DNA from: a virus
IMG/VR virus record: IMGVR_UViG_3300034050_000139
Coordinates: 1-42,839 of that record
Direction: 5' to 3' (one strand)
Length of the DNA stretch: 42,839 nt
Positions 17,001 through 25,443 of this stretch are shown here, piece by piece. Position 1 is the first letter of the stretch. Every line of letters starts with the position of its first letter. The notes beneath the pieces are model-generated. The model made no database searches. It was not told where the DNA came from and was given only the letters and a program-made list of their open reading frames with translations. Both the position numbers and the translations under genes were made by a program.

Positions 17001-18657
17001 GACCAGCGTCTTCATTTGCGGCAACACGCCTCCAGAATGGAGAGCTGTTCGTAAGCTGAAGCATCTCGTCACCAACAATGTTGGAGAACGCCGCCGCCTT
17101 TTTTAATAGAGGTGCAGCGACAAGTGATCCGACACGGATTGCACCATAAACCTTATAAGCCGTCCCAAGTGTTGCAACACCCGCCGCGTGAACAAGATAT
17201 GGAAGCCTTCCCATTCCAATCCCTCTTTCAATTGCTCTTAGCTTACGGTTTGTCCACAAAAACCCGTTGCCAAGAGCATCCGCCGCGTCAGCAACCTTTT
17301 TGGCTGCACCGCTAGTTATCTTCCTGCCAACCATGCTTGGAGCGTTGAGGTCGTCAATTTTAGTCGATGCGCTTTGAACGATACCTTCGTTATGCTTGAT
17401 GCCATCGCTTACTAATCCTAATCGAGTTTGCGACTCACCAATTGTTGCTGTTACATTGTCGAGTTGAGACTTCGCCAATCCGGCAGCTTCTGTATTGCCA
17501 ACAAGTAGCGCGTCATCCAATTGCTTCTGGAAAACCGAAACACTAGCCGTAGCCTCGTCAATGTTCTTTGCAATTAAAGTTGACGCTTCTCCAAGTCTTC
17601 CGAGATTTGTGCTTGCAGCTGCAGCTTCTTTGGCAAACTTGGCTGTTTTAATAGTCCTTCCCAAAGAGAGCAATTTTCCTCCACCAACCGTCAAAGCCCC
17701 AACTGCTAATCCCGGAACATCTGTAACCATGCCTCCAGCTGCGTATGCCCCACGATCCATTTCCGCCATTTTCCTCGCTCCATCAACAGGACCAAATTGA
17801 CGAGTGTAGTCTTCCGATGCCCTTGCACGCATTTCAACCGCTTGCGTTGTTGCCGTGAGGGCATCCCAAGTTTTCTCTGCTGTAACGTCTTCGTATAAAG
17901 CGTCTCGAGTGTCTACAACAAACTTTCCCCACAAGTTGTCAACTTTGATTTGCTCGTCAGTTGCACCAAGTGCTTTGCGGGCCGGGTTGATAACGTTCTT
18001 ATCAAGAAAAGCCCCAAGTTTTCCAGATGACGTTACTGCCGTTTCGGCAGCACCCTCTGCAATTTTTGCGATTGCGGCAGTCCGCTGGTCAAGAGTGAGG
18101 CCACCAAGAGGTGATGCCGTAACAGCGATAATTGATTTCCCCATCTCACCAATTCCCTTGAAGATGTTCATGATAGCATTACCTTCATCTTCAGGTTTTT
18201 CATTAAGCCTAGCCTCCTCACGAATCTTCCACTTTGAAAACCGCTCCAGATTCTCTGGGTCATTAGGGTCAAGCATTGTCCCAGCATCCATTTTAGACGT
18301 AGGCAAAAGATCTTCGTCTGGAGTGGTGAAAGCAACTCCCTTTTCCGTAAGAGCACCATCCTTAATTAAGCCACGTTCCTCCATCAACAAATAATCACTG
18401 CCAAGGGGAGTTGCTTCTCCATTTGAGTCAAGCAATCCTCGGGCCTTCATTCCTTCTTCGGTGGCAAACTCTGGAATTTGATATTCAGGCGCAACAATTC
18501 TAGGATCGCTTAGTTCAAGCTCTCTCCAATTTGGTGGTTTGGCAGCATCCTTCTGTGCTTGTAAATTACCCTGCTCTTGTTCAAGATACTCAAAAATAGC
18601 ACCTTGTTCAAGCTTGCTGGTCTCTGGATCTACCTGCTCGTCTTCTTGGTTTTCCAT
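14059..18657 (-). CDS. Giant multidomain virion protein with zinc-protease motif and L,D-transpeptidase domain, 1532 aa
   Basis: The N-terminal ~480 residues are helical and acidic. A hydrophobic, glycine-rich stretch (about 485-517) could enter a membrane. HEALHG at residues 711-716 is a zinc-metallopeptidase HExxH motif, with a later AIEYFTDNGA segment that may supply the third ligand. The C-terminus (about 1390-1532) is a YkuD-like L,D-transpeptidase: an APFAIADKNNG start, TPAGRF, IHRIP (H1454) and TSGCINL with catalytic Cys1486. It lies between ejection-protein genes and terminase. It is probably an internal virion protein ejected into the host, where the two enzymatic parts could open or remodel peptidoglycan and process proteins. 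The enzyme roles follow from motifs; ejection is inference. Confidence 0.85.
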   Translation of the reverse strand: MENQEDEQVDPETSKLEQGAIFEYLEQEQGNLQAQKDAAKPPNWRELELSDPRIVAPEYQIPEFATEEGMKARGLLDSNGEATPLGSDYLLMEERGLIKDGALTEKGVAFTTPDEDLLPTSKMDAGTMLDPNDPENLERFSKWKIREEARLNEKPEDEGNAIMNIFKGIGEMGKSIIAVTASPLGGLTLDQRTAAIAKIAEGAAETAVTSSGKLGAFLDKNVINPARKALGATDEQIKVDNLWGKFVVDTRDALYEDVTAEKTWDALTATTQAVEMRARASEDYTRQFGPVDGARKMAEMDRGAYAAGGMVTDVPGLAVGALTVGGGKLLSLGRTIKTAKFAKEAAAASTNLGRLGEASTLIAKNIDEATASVSVFQKQLDDALLVGNTEAAGLAKSQLDNVTATIGESQTRLGLVSDGIKHNEGIVQSASTKIDDLNAPSMVGRKITSGAAKKVADAADALGNGFLWTNRKLRAIERGIGMGRLPYLVHAAGVATLGTAYKVYGAIRVGSLVAAPLLKKAAAFSNIVGDEMLQLTNSSPFWRRVAANEDAGRMTKAFGGLMDYTTPITRGVVGAAKGTAHALPAMTLYEAINSQGLDENAMERAGAGAFVFGSFGRVIGSRNNWNQVKNNEFYNFRNKVKATNPEGFRQFESVPYRDVKQFASSIDAAYPGMFDSWRFVKDGNSKFDPVNKQATINYNDRAGIVKAAAAHEALHGIQFKHQSDGAVASLMLGDETRKGLVRNTDGSLDPEFKQFWDEYNSRLDAQGLPKIDINDAAIEYFTDNGAQTLFEDVLGGGLYKASQKTPLRRSIESVFKSTMAATPIVKNLHFKLGGATDNLGRMVDGSGLLAKGMKELPEVKAMIRNMYRESAGLPKQAPKPQIIKDAPSQDPKHYKGGEIIRKANEEAVQGGAPLPDNVLNPDANGNGFGYLTDGAIKGLDKSGVIANGDFAGVIAINSSMGTPSSYLLTDKPIEQGRSVQVEGITSNNIVPINWELKNGRLYLVGMDMVQLKLNIAKAVKSSIAKKLGMKYADILNDIDNSALLHAKNQTTDAYFQSKDPKNWEKRKNFINSVQGLLTESQKKTNPLFDKRNLNKTSGIYRTFAWDRLGDKIQMTGEVAVPYGQNSYYSLRDNLMPQPPRMNRNGELVIEIPPISKGKKSSNSISLLLSGAASRQMQREDQNENNYQKLQSNVIASVEDSLSNQERKKTLSVLGENSWNHNTSGKFVEQIADWVVSPKSVSPRLHEIISKTWSGLSKKLNSNTVVVSLRSSLAPRGSIRKVPVMKSLPVSAPVDYDGKIEIPKYSPTTDESKQIQMIKSSLYASDDEQLPTIIPSANLEEIPKIKDPAKNNEIIASSISAITSEWIVKNKDNNDAPFAIADKNNGSIMFFNKNGHLVSSVPALFGRKKGDDIITTGEVSHRTPAGRFDAKRYDSEDYGPSLRFDRVGTNNFLIHRIPSKSITATPEQRRKALKSQDAQDNRITSGCINLDPDAVPGAISHFENGGILYILPETNEGKSKSSAFRNIPQIKDK

Positions 18658-18658
18658 T

Positions 18659-19537
18659 TCACTTAATGTTTGCCCTGAGCAATTCAGTTTTTGTCTTTGG
18701 TGTCGCGGTCTCTTCGGTCGATGATACTTTTGATTTGGCTAGGTTCGCCATTGCTTCGCTAATCATTTTCTCTGAACTGCCTTTTGGAATTTTACCTAGC
18801 TCTTCTGCGCGTCGAATTGAGGTGGAAAAATAATCTCTAAGCCTGTTTAACTCTTGAGCGGCTGCTTCATCTGAAATATATGTGTCCTCTAGTTTTGTCG
18901 CCGCTGATTTGGCTACGGCGAATTCCGCATCAGACATAGAACCTAATCCTTGGAATTTCCTCATGCTGTCAGTAGTGGCTAACGAAACTATTGTTTTTCT
19001 TGATGCTTCAGCATCTCTAGCCTTGGTTCCCGGCAACCACTTGAATCCAGATTTTGCCCCGAAAACACCCGAAAATCCGGGTGAAGATGTCAACTCGTTT
19101 ATTGTTTTAATTGCATAAGAAGCGTCACCAGCCGCTCTCAATGCTGCTTCACTACCTGCTAATTTAACCTCGTTACTTTTACGCTCTTCTTCTTCTTTTA
19201 GGGTTCTTTTTGTATCCTCAGCTTGCTTGATAGCCAGTGGCTGCCCGGCAAGTTCAAGTGCTTTCTCTTGTTGCCCTGTTTGCATCAGTCCTAAAGCAGC
19301 GGAAATTCTGTCTTGGGGGATTTCAACTCCAGCTTCCTTGCTTTGTTTTACTGTTTCGGCCATTTGTATGTCCGCTGCTACTTGTCGGGCTTTAGCCGCA
19401 TTAGTAGATTCAAGTTTTTCTTCTGCGTCCTGAATGTATTTATTGTATTTTGCCTGCAATGCCTGAGCTTCGCGCCGAGGTATAAATTGCCCTGATTGAT
19501 ATCCAAGCTCTTGTTTCAAGTAAGTTCCAAAGTCCAT
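18659..19537 (-). CDS. Coiled-coil internal/ejection-type virion protein, 292 aa
   Basis: Almost entirely helical and charged, with heptad-like stretches (residues 22-60 and 100-135). The central part has a glycine-rich segment (SSPGFSGVFGAKSGFKWLPG) and then SMRKFQGLGSMSDAEFA, a pattern I associate with phage DNA-transfer proteins. It directly precedes the giant virion gene (1 nt apart). Role: probably one of the internal proteins released with the DNA. No enzymatic motif. Confidence 0.65.
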   Translation of the reverse strand: MDFGTYLKQELGYQSGQFIPRREAQALQAKYNKYIQDAEEKLESTNAAKARQVAADIQMAETVKQSKEAGVEIPQDRISAALGLMQTGQQEKALELAGQPLAIKQAEDTKRTLKEEEERKSNEVKLAGSEAALRAAGDASYAIKTINELTSSPGFSGVFGAKSGFKWLPGTKARDAEASRKTIVSLATTDSMRKFQGLGSMSDAEFAVAKSAATKLEDTYISDEAAAQELNRLRDYFSTSIRRAEELGKIPKGSSEKMISEAMANLAKSKVSSTEETATPKTKTELLRANIK

Positions 19538-19560
19538 TATGAATTTATGTAATTGTTCTG

Positions 19561-20010
19561 TTAAGGAACGGTGTATCCATCCGCTTGATCTTGAGGACCG
19601 CCTGCAACAGCAGTTTGTGCGCCCATCCGAGCTTCGCGTTCGCTGGCTAGTTCCATTGCTGACTTCATTTTCATCATGTTTAGCGAATTAGTAATGAAGT
19701 CTCCAGTTTGGCCCGCAATAAACGATCTTTCATCCAATGAGACATTCTCATCGCGGATTTGATCTTTATACGGTTGAAGCACACTAGCCATTTCAGGAAA
19801 TAGCTTCAAAGCAGCGTCAATCTGAATGTCGCTTTGCTTGATTAGCTTTTTCTTTTCGCCTTGTTGCTTGAAGTAGTCAGTAACTTGACCGATTCCTTTT
19901 GCAACACCTTGCGCCCCAGCCATGGATTGCTCACGCGCCGCCGCAACAGACCCAGAATAATCTGGAGCCTGATACGGGGTTGTTCTTACGTCTCCTCCGA
20001 ATAGTGCCAT
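19561..20010 (-). CDS. Small internal/ejection-type virion protein, 149 aa
   Basis: A 149-aa helical protein, with a Gly/Ala-rich N-terminal third (AAAREQSMAGAQGVAKGIGQ) that may associate with membranes, followed by a charged helical middle. No known domain. It lies between two other probable ejection proteins, in a block resembling the P22/T7 internal-protein clusters; the function is inferred from that position. Confidence 0.6.
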   Translation of the reverse strand: MALFGGDVRTTPYQAPDYSGSVAAAREQSMAGAQGVAKGIGQVTDYFKQQGEKKKLIKQSDIQIDAALKLFPEMASVLQPYKDQIRDENVSLDERSFIAGQTGDFITNSLNMMKMKSAMELASEREARMGAQTAVAGGPQDQADGYTVP

Positions 20011-20014
20011 AATT

Positions 20015-21055
20015 TTAAACTGTGTATGCTCTAAGTGGTTGACCCGTCATGCTCCTACCAAAGTTACCAGCATAAGTTCCCATATTCCCTGCTGTCATTG
20101 ATCCCGGCGCGGCAAAATTACCTCCGATAGAGCTACCAAGTCCTGAAATCCCACTTCCAAGACTGCTCCACATCTGCGCTTTGGCTTGTTGGTTTGCAGC
20201 GTTGATTTGGTAATTTGCTTGGTTCGCTTGATTCTGCGCTCCGGCTTGTTGTTGGGCAAGGTTAAGCGGCATGTTAAAATCAAATCCACCTGCTGCTTCC
20301 GGCCCAAGGGTTAAAGCAGTGCGAAGATCTTGTTGTCCAGCACCATACGACAATGGGGCAGTGCGGAGAGCTTGCAGTCCGGGATTCGTGTAAAACTCAC
20401 CAGCTTGGGAGTATGCACGTTGTCCAGCTTGTGCTGCTTCCGCCCGCTTACGAGCCATGACATCCTCACGCCCCATTGCTTCGCTGACGATACCAAGGTT
20501 TCCTCCAAGCCGTCCAGATGCTTGGAACGTCTCTCGCGCTTGTTGCTCGTATCCCCGACGCTCTTCTGGAGTTACGCCTTGTGCTGATGCCCTAGCTCGT
20601 TCTGCCTCTTGGGCAGATGCTTGAACTGCGGCTGCTTGTTCTGGCGAAAGTGCTTGCATCAAGCCTCGCGTCATACCAGCCTGACCTGTCATTTGGCCAA
20701 GTTCTTCAGCGCGAAGCTGCTCTAAGGTTTTACCTGCTTGTTGCGATGTGCTTAGTTGAAGCCCTTGGAAGCCCGGTTGACCGTCAACACCACCAAGGAA
20801 TTGCCCGGTTTGCCCGAACATTTGGCCCATGAGTTGAGGCCCGAACCTGTCCTGAAGTGCAAGGAATCCCGGGATGTTTTGACCATAATAATCAAGCAGA
20901 CCAGTAGCTTGCCTGCCTGCAAGGTTGGTTCCGCTTCTGTCGGATCGAAAAATATCAACTGGCTCAGGTGCTTTGTTACCTTTTCTTGCTTGCTTTGCAC
21001 CGTATGCGGATACCGCACCCCCAACTACTGCTGTTCCCACTGCTAAAAAAGACAT
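20015..21055 (-). CDS. Gln/Ala/Gly-rich ejection-type virion protein, 346 aa
   Basis: The N-terminus is a hydrophobic Gly/Ala segment (FLAVGTAVVGGAVSAYGAKQ). The rest is low-complexity, rich in Gln, Ala and Gly (QALSPEQAAAVQASAQEAER; NLAQQQAGAQNQANQANYQI), ending in a glycine-rich tail. This composition is common in podovirus internal proteins that form a channel for DNA. Its ATG lies one base from the stop of the cupin gene. The role is inferred from composition and neighbourhood. Confidence 0.65.
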   Translation of the reverse strand: MSFLAVGTAVVGGAVSAYGAKQARKGNKAPEPVDIFRSDRSGTNLAGRQATGLLDYYGQNIPGFLALQDRFGPQLMGQMFGQTGQFLGGVDGQPGFQGLQLSTSQQAGKTLEQLRAEELGQMTGQAGMTRGLMQALSPEQAAAVQASAQEAERARASAQGVTPEERRGYEQQARETFQASGRLGGNLGIVSEAMGREDVMARKRAEAAQAGQRAYSQAGEFYTNPGLQALRTAPLSYGAGQQDLRTALTLGPEAAGGFDFNMPLNLAQQQAGAQNQANQANYQINAANQQAKAQMWSSLGSGISGLGSSIGGNFAAPGSMTAGNMGTYAGNFGRSMTGQPLRAYTV

Positions 21056-21636
21056 TAGCTCAACTCACCTCCGGAGTCGTTAATTGTGTTTTCCGTATAA
21101 GTTTCCATTATTTTAATTCCTTCTTGCTCGTATCTATTTTTTTTCCACGAATTAATTCTTTCATCATCTTTATCGAAAAGCGGGTTTTTATTTGGATAAG
21201 TCAAATATTCAACCATCTCATCAGGATCGCTGATATTCTCCGGATTAGCGTGGAACGTGAGCCAAGTTGTATCTTCGTGAATGTAAAGAACTCTTTTTGT
21301 TCCAGCTTCAGTAACACCAATAAATGGAGCTTCGTATTCCACTGCTTCCATCTGATCCATGACACGCAATTTACCAGACAGAATCACAAAAGGATGTGTT
21401 GTTTTATGCTGCATACTCGTAAGCAACGATCCCGCTGGCATAAATATCTTTCGGATATACATTCCATGAAGAAACAAATGTTCAGTAGGGAAAAACCCAT
21501 CTGGCATTTGAGATAATTGATATTCGAGTTGCTCAACTGGAGACGCGGCAGCAATCTCTTCAATAGTCGGCACTTTAGAACCAACCACGTTTCCGTGATT
21601 GTTTTCTTTTTCTGGTGCTTCTAGTTGACTAGTCAT
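21055..21636 (-). CDS. Cupin-fold protein in the virion block, 193 aa
   Basis: The central region (about residues 58-130) has the beta-strand pattern of a cupin barrel: YIRKIFMPAGSLLTSMQHKT, PFVILSGKLRVMD, and FIGVTEAGTKRVLYIHEDTTW followed by LTFHANPE. Histidines near the first and last strands could bind a metal, but the full cupin metal triad is not clear. The flanks are acidic. Cupin-like proteins occur in other podovirus structural blocks with no settled role. It may be a virion or assembly protein or a small enzyme. Confidence 0.7.
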   Translation of the reverse strand: MTSQLEAPEKENNHGNVVGSKVPTIEEIAAASPVEQLEYQLSQMPDGFFPTEHLFLHGMYIRKIFMPAGSLLTSMQHKTTHPFVILSGKLRVMDQMEAVEYEAPFIGVTEAGTKRVLYIHEDTTWLTFHANPENISDPDEMVEYLTYPNKNPLFDKDDERINSWKKNRYEQEGIKIMETYTENTINDSGGELS

Positions 21637-21727
21637 AAAGGGTAATCAAGGCTGCTAAGTGCCAATACAAAAGTTTGTGAAAGTCTTCGCCATATATTTG
21701 TGCTGCATTCTCAAAGTGGGCGTTCAT
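21629..21727 (-). CDS. Candidate 32-aa microgene between collar fibre and cupin genes
   Basis: The minus strand reads MNAHFENAAQIYGEDFHKLL followed by YWHLAALITLYD and a TAG stop. Its ATG (21725-21727) abuts the stop of the collar gene in a TAAATG arrangement, and its stop overlaps the cupin ATG, so it fills the gap exactly. The sequence looks like one amphipathic helix. Support is positional only. Confidence 0.45.
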   Translation of the reverse strand: MNAHFENAAQIYGEDFHKLLYWHLAALITLYD

Positions 21728-22387
21728 TTAATACTTAATGCAGTAAAGCATTGCAATGTTTTTGGGGCGGGTTTCTGCGCCGCCAGTCGAGGCTGTGTTT
21801 GTTGTGTTAGTATAACCTCCAAGGGAGGTTCCTTGTTGGGCTTGGAACCCTGTATTCACAGCACCATCTGCGTGAAAATGGCTTTTAAGCTCATCTGCTT
21901 GTTTTGCAGCAAAAGATCCAGCCGCAGTTCCATCTGAGTTAGTCCCTGCACCTCGAACAAAATAACCACGCAGGTCAGGAAGATTAAAAGTTGTTGATCC
22001 ATCTCCAACGCCATAAGTCGTGGCTATTGCCGCAAATAAAGTTGCATAAGTAGAGCGAGATACAGCAGTGCCATCAGCAGCCAACCATCCTGTCGGCGCA
22101 CTATTCATAGCAAATGGCATAATTGCACCAGCAGGAATAAGCATATTAGATGCTTTGGCTTGGGTTACTGCGCCATCAAGAATTGCAATTGTTGTAACCG
22201 CATCTGCTGCAAGCTCGTTTGATGTAACACCGCCAGCAGCAACAAGGAGTTTTCCACTAGCAATAGAAAGCGTCGAGTTGAAAATAGCAGTAGCCGTAAT
22301 AGTGCTTTGATCGAGGATGTTATTCATCTTCGTGCTAGTGATTACGTCAGTAGCCGTGAAGGTGTAAGTTGTATCAATTGCTCCCAT
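21728..22387 (-). CDS. Tail collar-domain fibre protein, 219 aa
   Basis: The C-terminal half carries a Phage Tail Collar domain (PF07484 type): IPAGAIMPFAMNSAPTGWLA, DGTAVSRSTYATLFAAI, TFNLPDLRGYFVRG, then the KSHFHADG stretch and a closing RPKNIAMLYCIKY. These run from about residue 83 to the end. Short collar-domain proteins form short fibres or tail tips. The N-terminus (TATDVITSTKMNNILDQS) is probably the attachment part. It follows the beta-propeller tail protein by 3 nt. Confidence 0.88.
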   Translation of the reverse strand: MGAIDTTYTFTATDVITSTKMNNILDQSTITATAIFNSTLSIASGKLLVAAGGVTSNELAADAVTTIAILDGAVTQAKASNMLIPAGAIMPFAMNSAPTGWLAADGTAVSRSTYATLFAAIATTYGVGDGSTTFNLPDLRGYFVRGAGTNSDGTAAGSFAAKQADELKSHFHADGAVNTGFQAQQGTSLGGYTNTTNTASTGGAETRPKNIAMLYCIKY

Positions 22388-22390
22388 ACT

Positions 22391-25126
22391 TTATCTTTGT
22401 GAAATGATTTGTCTATTGGTGACTGAACCAGCTACCTTTACTGAGTTGACCTTGGGTGATCCGATAGTTCTTGTCAAGATCATTGTTCCTGTAAAGCCCC
22501 TGATACCACCCAACCTACACCGGATGCTTGCCGTCTCAGCCTCAGTAGCTGTGCTAGGGGTAAGCAACCCACCAAGCAAAGTTGTAGTTGTGCCTATGGA
22601 TTGAGCGTCGTCAGGATCTTCCGCTGCAAACGCAATGTTATATTCCGAGTTTTGGCCGGGAAGGGACTGGATGTTGACCTGTGCGTCGGTAAACCGTTTG
22701 CGTTCCATTGTCCCGAGGTCGTATCCCCTAGTCGTAAGAGACGCATTGATTGTTGGGGACACAACAGCCGCAGAGTTGTCTATGTTCAGAGTGTCATTGG
22801 AGCTTTCGAATGCTTCGATTTGATGCAGCCCGCCATTGGATGTCACCGCATAGAGGTTGTTCCTCTCGCTTGCGCTGCCAATCACGAAGTCTTTAATCAA
22901 GAACCTAGAATCACCAAAGGTATCTAGTGATTCCCACCCTTTATTTAGGAAGTTATACACCAAAATGGCGTTGTTCCCATATGCGTCACCCGCTCCCGGA
23001 ACTGAATCTAGCGGGACAGCAAGGTAATACCTGTTTTCAAACAAGACTCCCACTGCTCGGTCAGAGTAATCATCATTGATCCGGTCGATATACGGCTGAA
23101 TGTTCTTGGAAAGTGGTTCTTCAGTGCCTCGCAGGTTGTAATCGTTAAGAAACTCAATCCCATACACGCCATCGTCAGACAAAAACAGCATTGCATTGCC
23201 GCGCATGACAACAGACTTGCGAGCTAGGCATCCAATCTCAGATGTAAGTTCCTTGACGGTGACATCCAGAAGGCCTCCAAGCGTTCCCTTGACAATATGG
23301 AGGCTATTCCTGTTGAGGACAACCAACCCGTCGTCATAAAAGCCGTGCATTGCAACCACGTAGTCGGCAGTTCCGCCACTTACACGGAATTGGTTCTCGA
23401 TTTGGTCGAATGTAGTCGTATCGAGGATGTCAGACACGGAAATCTCGTCAGTAATCTTGCGGCTAGCGTATGCAACTGCATTATAAGCCCCAGACTGGTC
23501 GTAGTAAAACGGAACCCACAAGCGGCGTTGGAAATGAACACCCCACGGTGCACCCGGTTGGTGCATGAATCCACCGCCTACGCTGAACCTTCCCCCAAAC
23601 TCGAAAACGTCTGAAGTTGTGTTTGTATTATAATTCCCTACTGGCGCATACCACTTGATTGTGGTAGTTGTTGCCTCTACAACTTGATATTCTTTGCCAA
23701 CCATTTCGGCAAAATCGGGAGTTGTTGCTTGACGGACAACAATAACATCTCCGGCCTTAACCGTAACGTTGCCCGTTACTGTCGCAGTTACCAATCCGCC
23801 AGCCACATCCACGTCTCTTTCCGTGATGTTAAATGTCTGTGGCTGAGTATATGCTCCACCGGGAGATAGTGTGAACCCATCAGTAGCCGTAGCAACAGTA
23901 GCAACAAACGTCGTGCTAGTGGATATGCCTGCCGCCAGAAAGGTAAATGTGTCTTGGTCAACTACAGTGGCAACAGCGTAGTCTCCATCTGGGGGTGTCC
24001 CGCCAGTAAGTCCAGTAATCGTGATTAAGGTCCCTACTATTAGCCCGTGTTCTCTGAGGTTTACCGTGACAACAGTATTTGGGCTAGCCGTGGCATTTGA
24101 ACTCGCTGAAAGAATTGGCCGGCCATTGGGAAACCACTCCAAGGCTTGTTGCCCATCACGGAATAGCATCACCTTGTCAAACACCTGAATCATGTCGGTG
24201 TCAGCACCAAGAGCTTCTCCAGAAGGATACGGGATGTCTGTAATCGAGTAACCATCCAAGTCGATCTTCTTGGCGACAGTATCCAGAGCAATAATCACAT
24301 ACTCCTTGTTGCTGTCGTTTGGATCGCTGAACAAGCAGGATGCACGGACATTGGCCGCAGCGTCGTCGTTGATTAAAAGCTGCGTCATTCTTGGGCTTGT
24401 CCCAAGGGTAACTACACTTGTAGTTCCAGTTATTACCAGTTTTAGGGTTGTTGTGGTAATAACCTCAAGCTGTCTTATGCCGTTTAGGTCTTCACCCGTA
24501 AAAACCAATCCACTCAAAACTGTTTTTCCAATCTCACCGATATTGTCCGGCGATATAAATGGGTCTCCGGATATTGTGAACGTGATAAACGCAGGGGTTA
24601 CTCCAGCAGCCGCTGTAAATGTAGCGGCTGTAATTGTCCTCCCCATTCTGCTTGTTGTTGCGGAAACAAAGGTATATGTTCCAGCAGCACCCGTCAACGC
24701 ATAGGCAAAGGAGGTTGTGGTTGCTACCGCTGTAATCTGGATCAAACCATTTGGATTAGGTCCGCTTGAGAAACCTAAATCAAGAACTGAAACAAAATCA
24801 CCAACCGTAAATCCGTGAATAGAGGCCGTTGTAATTGTTACCGTATTTGTTGAGGCTACAGCATTGCTAATTGCAACAGGATCTGTAGCCAGCAGAAGAA
24901 ATGGCAGCTGCAAGGGAGAACCTCCCGTAGTTAACGCACCTGTCCTACTCACCACGTTCTTCCGTGGCTTCCAATACCCCTCCATGCGCCCATTCAAAGA
25001 CTCCCGAACCTCACCCTCTTGGAGTTGGTTAAGTTGAAGCCTCTGGTTCACGCGCTCAAAGAAACGATCAGCGTCTTCGCCAATCGCAGCATCCATCGGG
25101 CTACCACTCTGGGCAAACTGGGACAT
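22391..25126 (-). CDS. Large tail/neck protein with beta-propeller features, 911 aa
   Basis: A long, beta-rich protein. The N-terminal ~110 residues (MEGYWKPRKNVVSRTGALTT) resemble the start of podovirus tail tube/nozzle or P22 gp10-type DNA-stabilisation proteins. The middle (about 120-510) has Thr/Val/Ala-rich insert domains. The C-terminal half has propeller-like blades: VVMRGNAMLFLSDDGVYGIE, YYLAVPLDS, AILVYNFLNKGWESL, NNLYAVTSNGGLHQIE. It is probably the tail nozzle or stabilisation component. The precise class (T7 gp12-like or P22 gp10-like) cannot be settled by eye. Confidence 0.72.
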   Translation of the reverse strand: MSQFAQSGSPMDAAIGEDADRFFERVNQRLQLNQLQEGEVRESLNGRMEGYWKPRKNVVSRTGALTTGGSPLQLPFLLLATDPVAISNAVASTNTVTITTASIHGFTVGDFVSVLDLGFSSGPNPNGLIQITAVATTTSFAYALTGAAGTYTFVSATTSRMGRTITAATFTAAAGVTPAFITFTISGDPFISPDNIGEIGKTVLSGLVFTGEDLNGIRQLEVITTTTLKLVITGTTSVVTLGTSPRMTQLLINDDAAANVRASCLFSDPNDSNKEYVIIALDTVAKKIDLDGYSITDIPYPSGEALGADTDMIQVFDKVMLFRDGQQALEWFPNGRPILSASSNATASPNTVVTVNLREHGLIVGTLITITGLTGGTPPDGDYAVATVVDQDTFTFLAAGISTSTTFVATVATATDGFTLSPGGAYTQPQTFNITERDVDVAGGLVTATVTGNVTVKAGDVIVVRQATTPDFAEMVGKEYQVVEATTTTIKWYAPVGNYNTNTTSDVFEFGGRFSVGGGFMHQPGAPWGVHFQRRLWVPFYYDQSGAYNAVAYASRKITDEISVSDILDTTTFDQIENQFRVSGGTADYVVAMHGFYDDGLVVLNRNSLHIVKGTLGGLLDVTVKELTSEIGCLARKSVVMRGNAMLFLSDDGVYGIEFLNDYNLRGTEEPLSKNIQPYIDRINDDYSDRAVGVLFENRYYLAVPLDSVPGAGDAYGNNAILVYNFLNKGWESLDTFGDSRFLIKDFVIGSASERNNLYAVTSNGGLHQIEAFESSNDTLNIDNSAAVVSPTINASLTTRGYDLGTMERKRFTDAQVNIQSLPGQNSEYNIAFAAEDPDDAQSIGTTTTLLGGLLTPSTATEAETASIRCRLGGIRGFTGTMILTRTIGSPKVNSVKVAGSVTNRQIISQR

Positions 25127-25386
25127 TACGCGTAGTAGACAATCACCACACCGGATGTCAGGACCACGGAGCTAAAGTCACCACCAATACCCAAGCCCGC
25201 AGGAAGGGTAATGGTTTGCAACCTCGATGCACCCGTGATGCTCCCAGACGCGCTAGCCACAGTAGCCAACACAGCGTCATTGACCACCTGAATCCAGCGG
25301 ATCTTGCCAGTGTAAGTAGTTGCCGCAGTGGAAAGCACAATGCCTCCGCCTTGGCCTTGAAGGTCGTAACTAGTCGGACTCGCCAT
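25126..25386 (-). CDS. Small beta-rich virion protein, 86 aa
   Basis: An 86-aa Gly/Ser/Thr-rich beta protein without charge clusters (GKIRWIQVVNDAVLATV, ending in SSVVLTSGVVIVYYA). It shares one base with the start of the 911-aa tail gene. This type of small low-charge protein is usually a minor head or tail component. It is the first gene of the structural run after the methyltransferase, 57 nt downstream of it. Confidence 0.62.
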   Translation of the reverse strand: MASPTSYDLQGQGGGIVLSTAATTYTGKIRWIQVVNDAVLATVASASGSITGASRLQTITLPAGLGIGGDFSSVVLTSGVVIVYYA

Positions 25387-25443
25387 AAATGTATTAATGT
25401 ATCACCACCGCAACACGCAATGGTTCACGCGCAAAGTAACACA

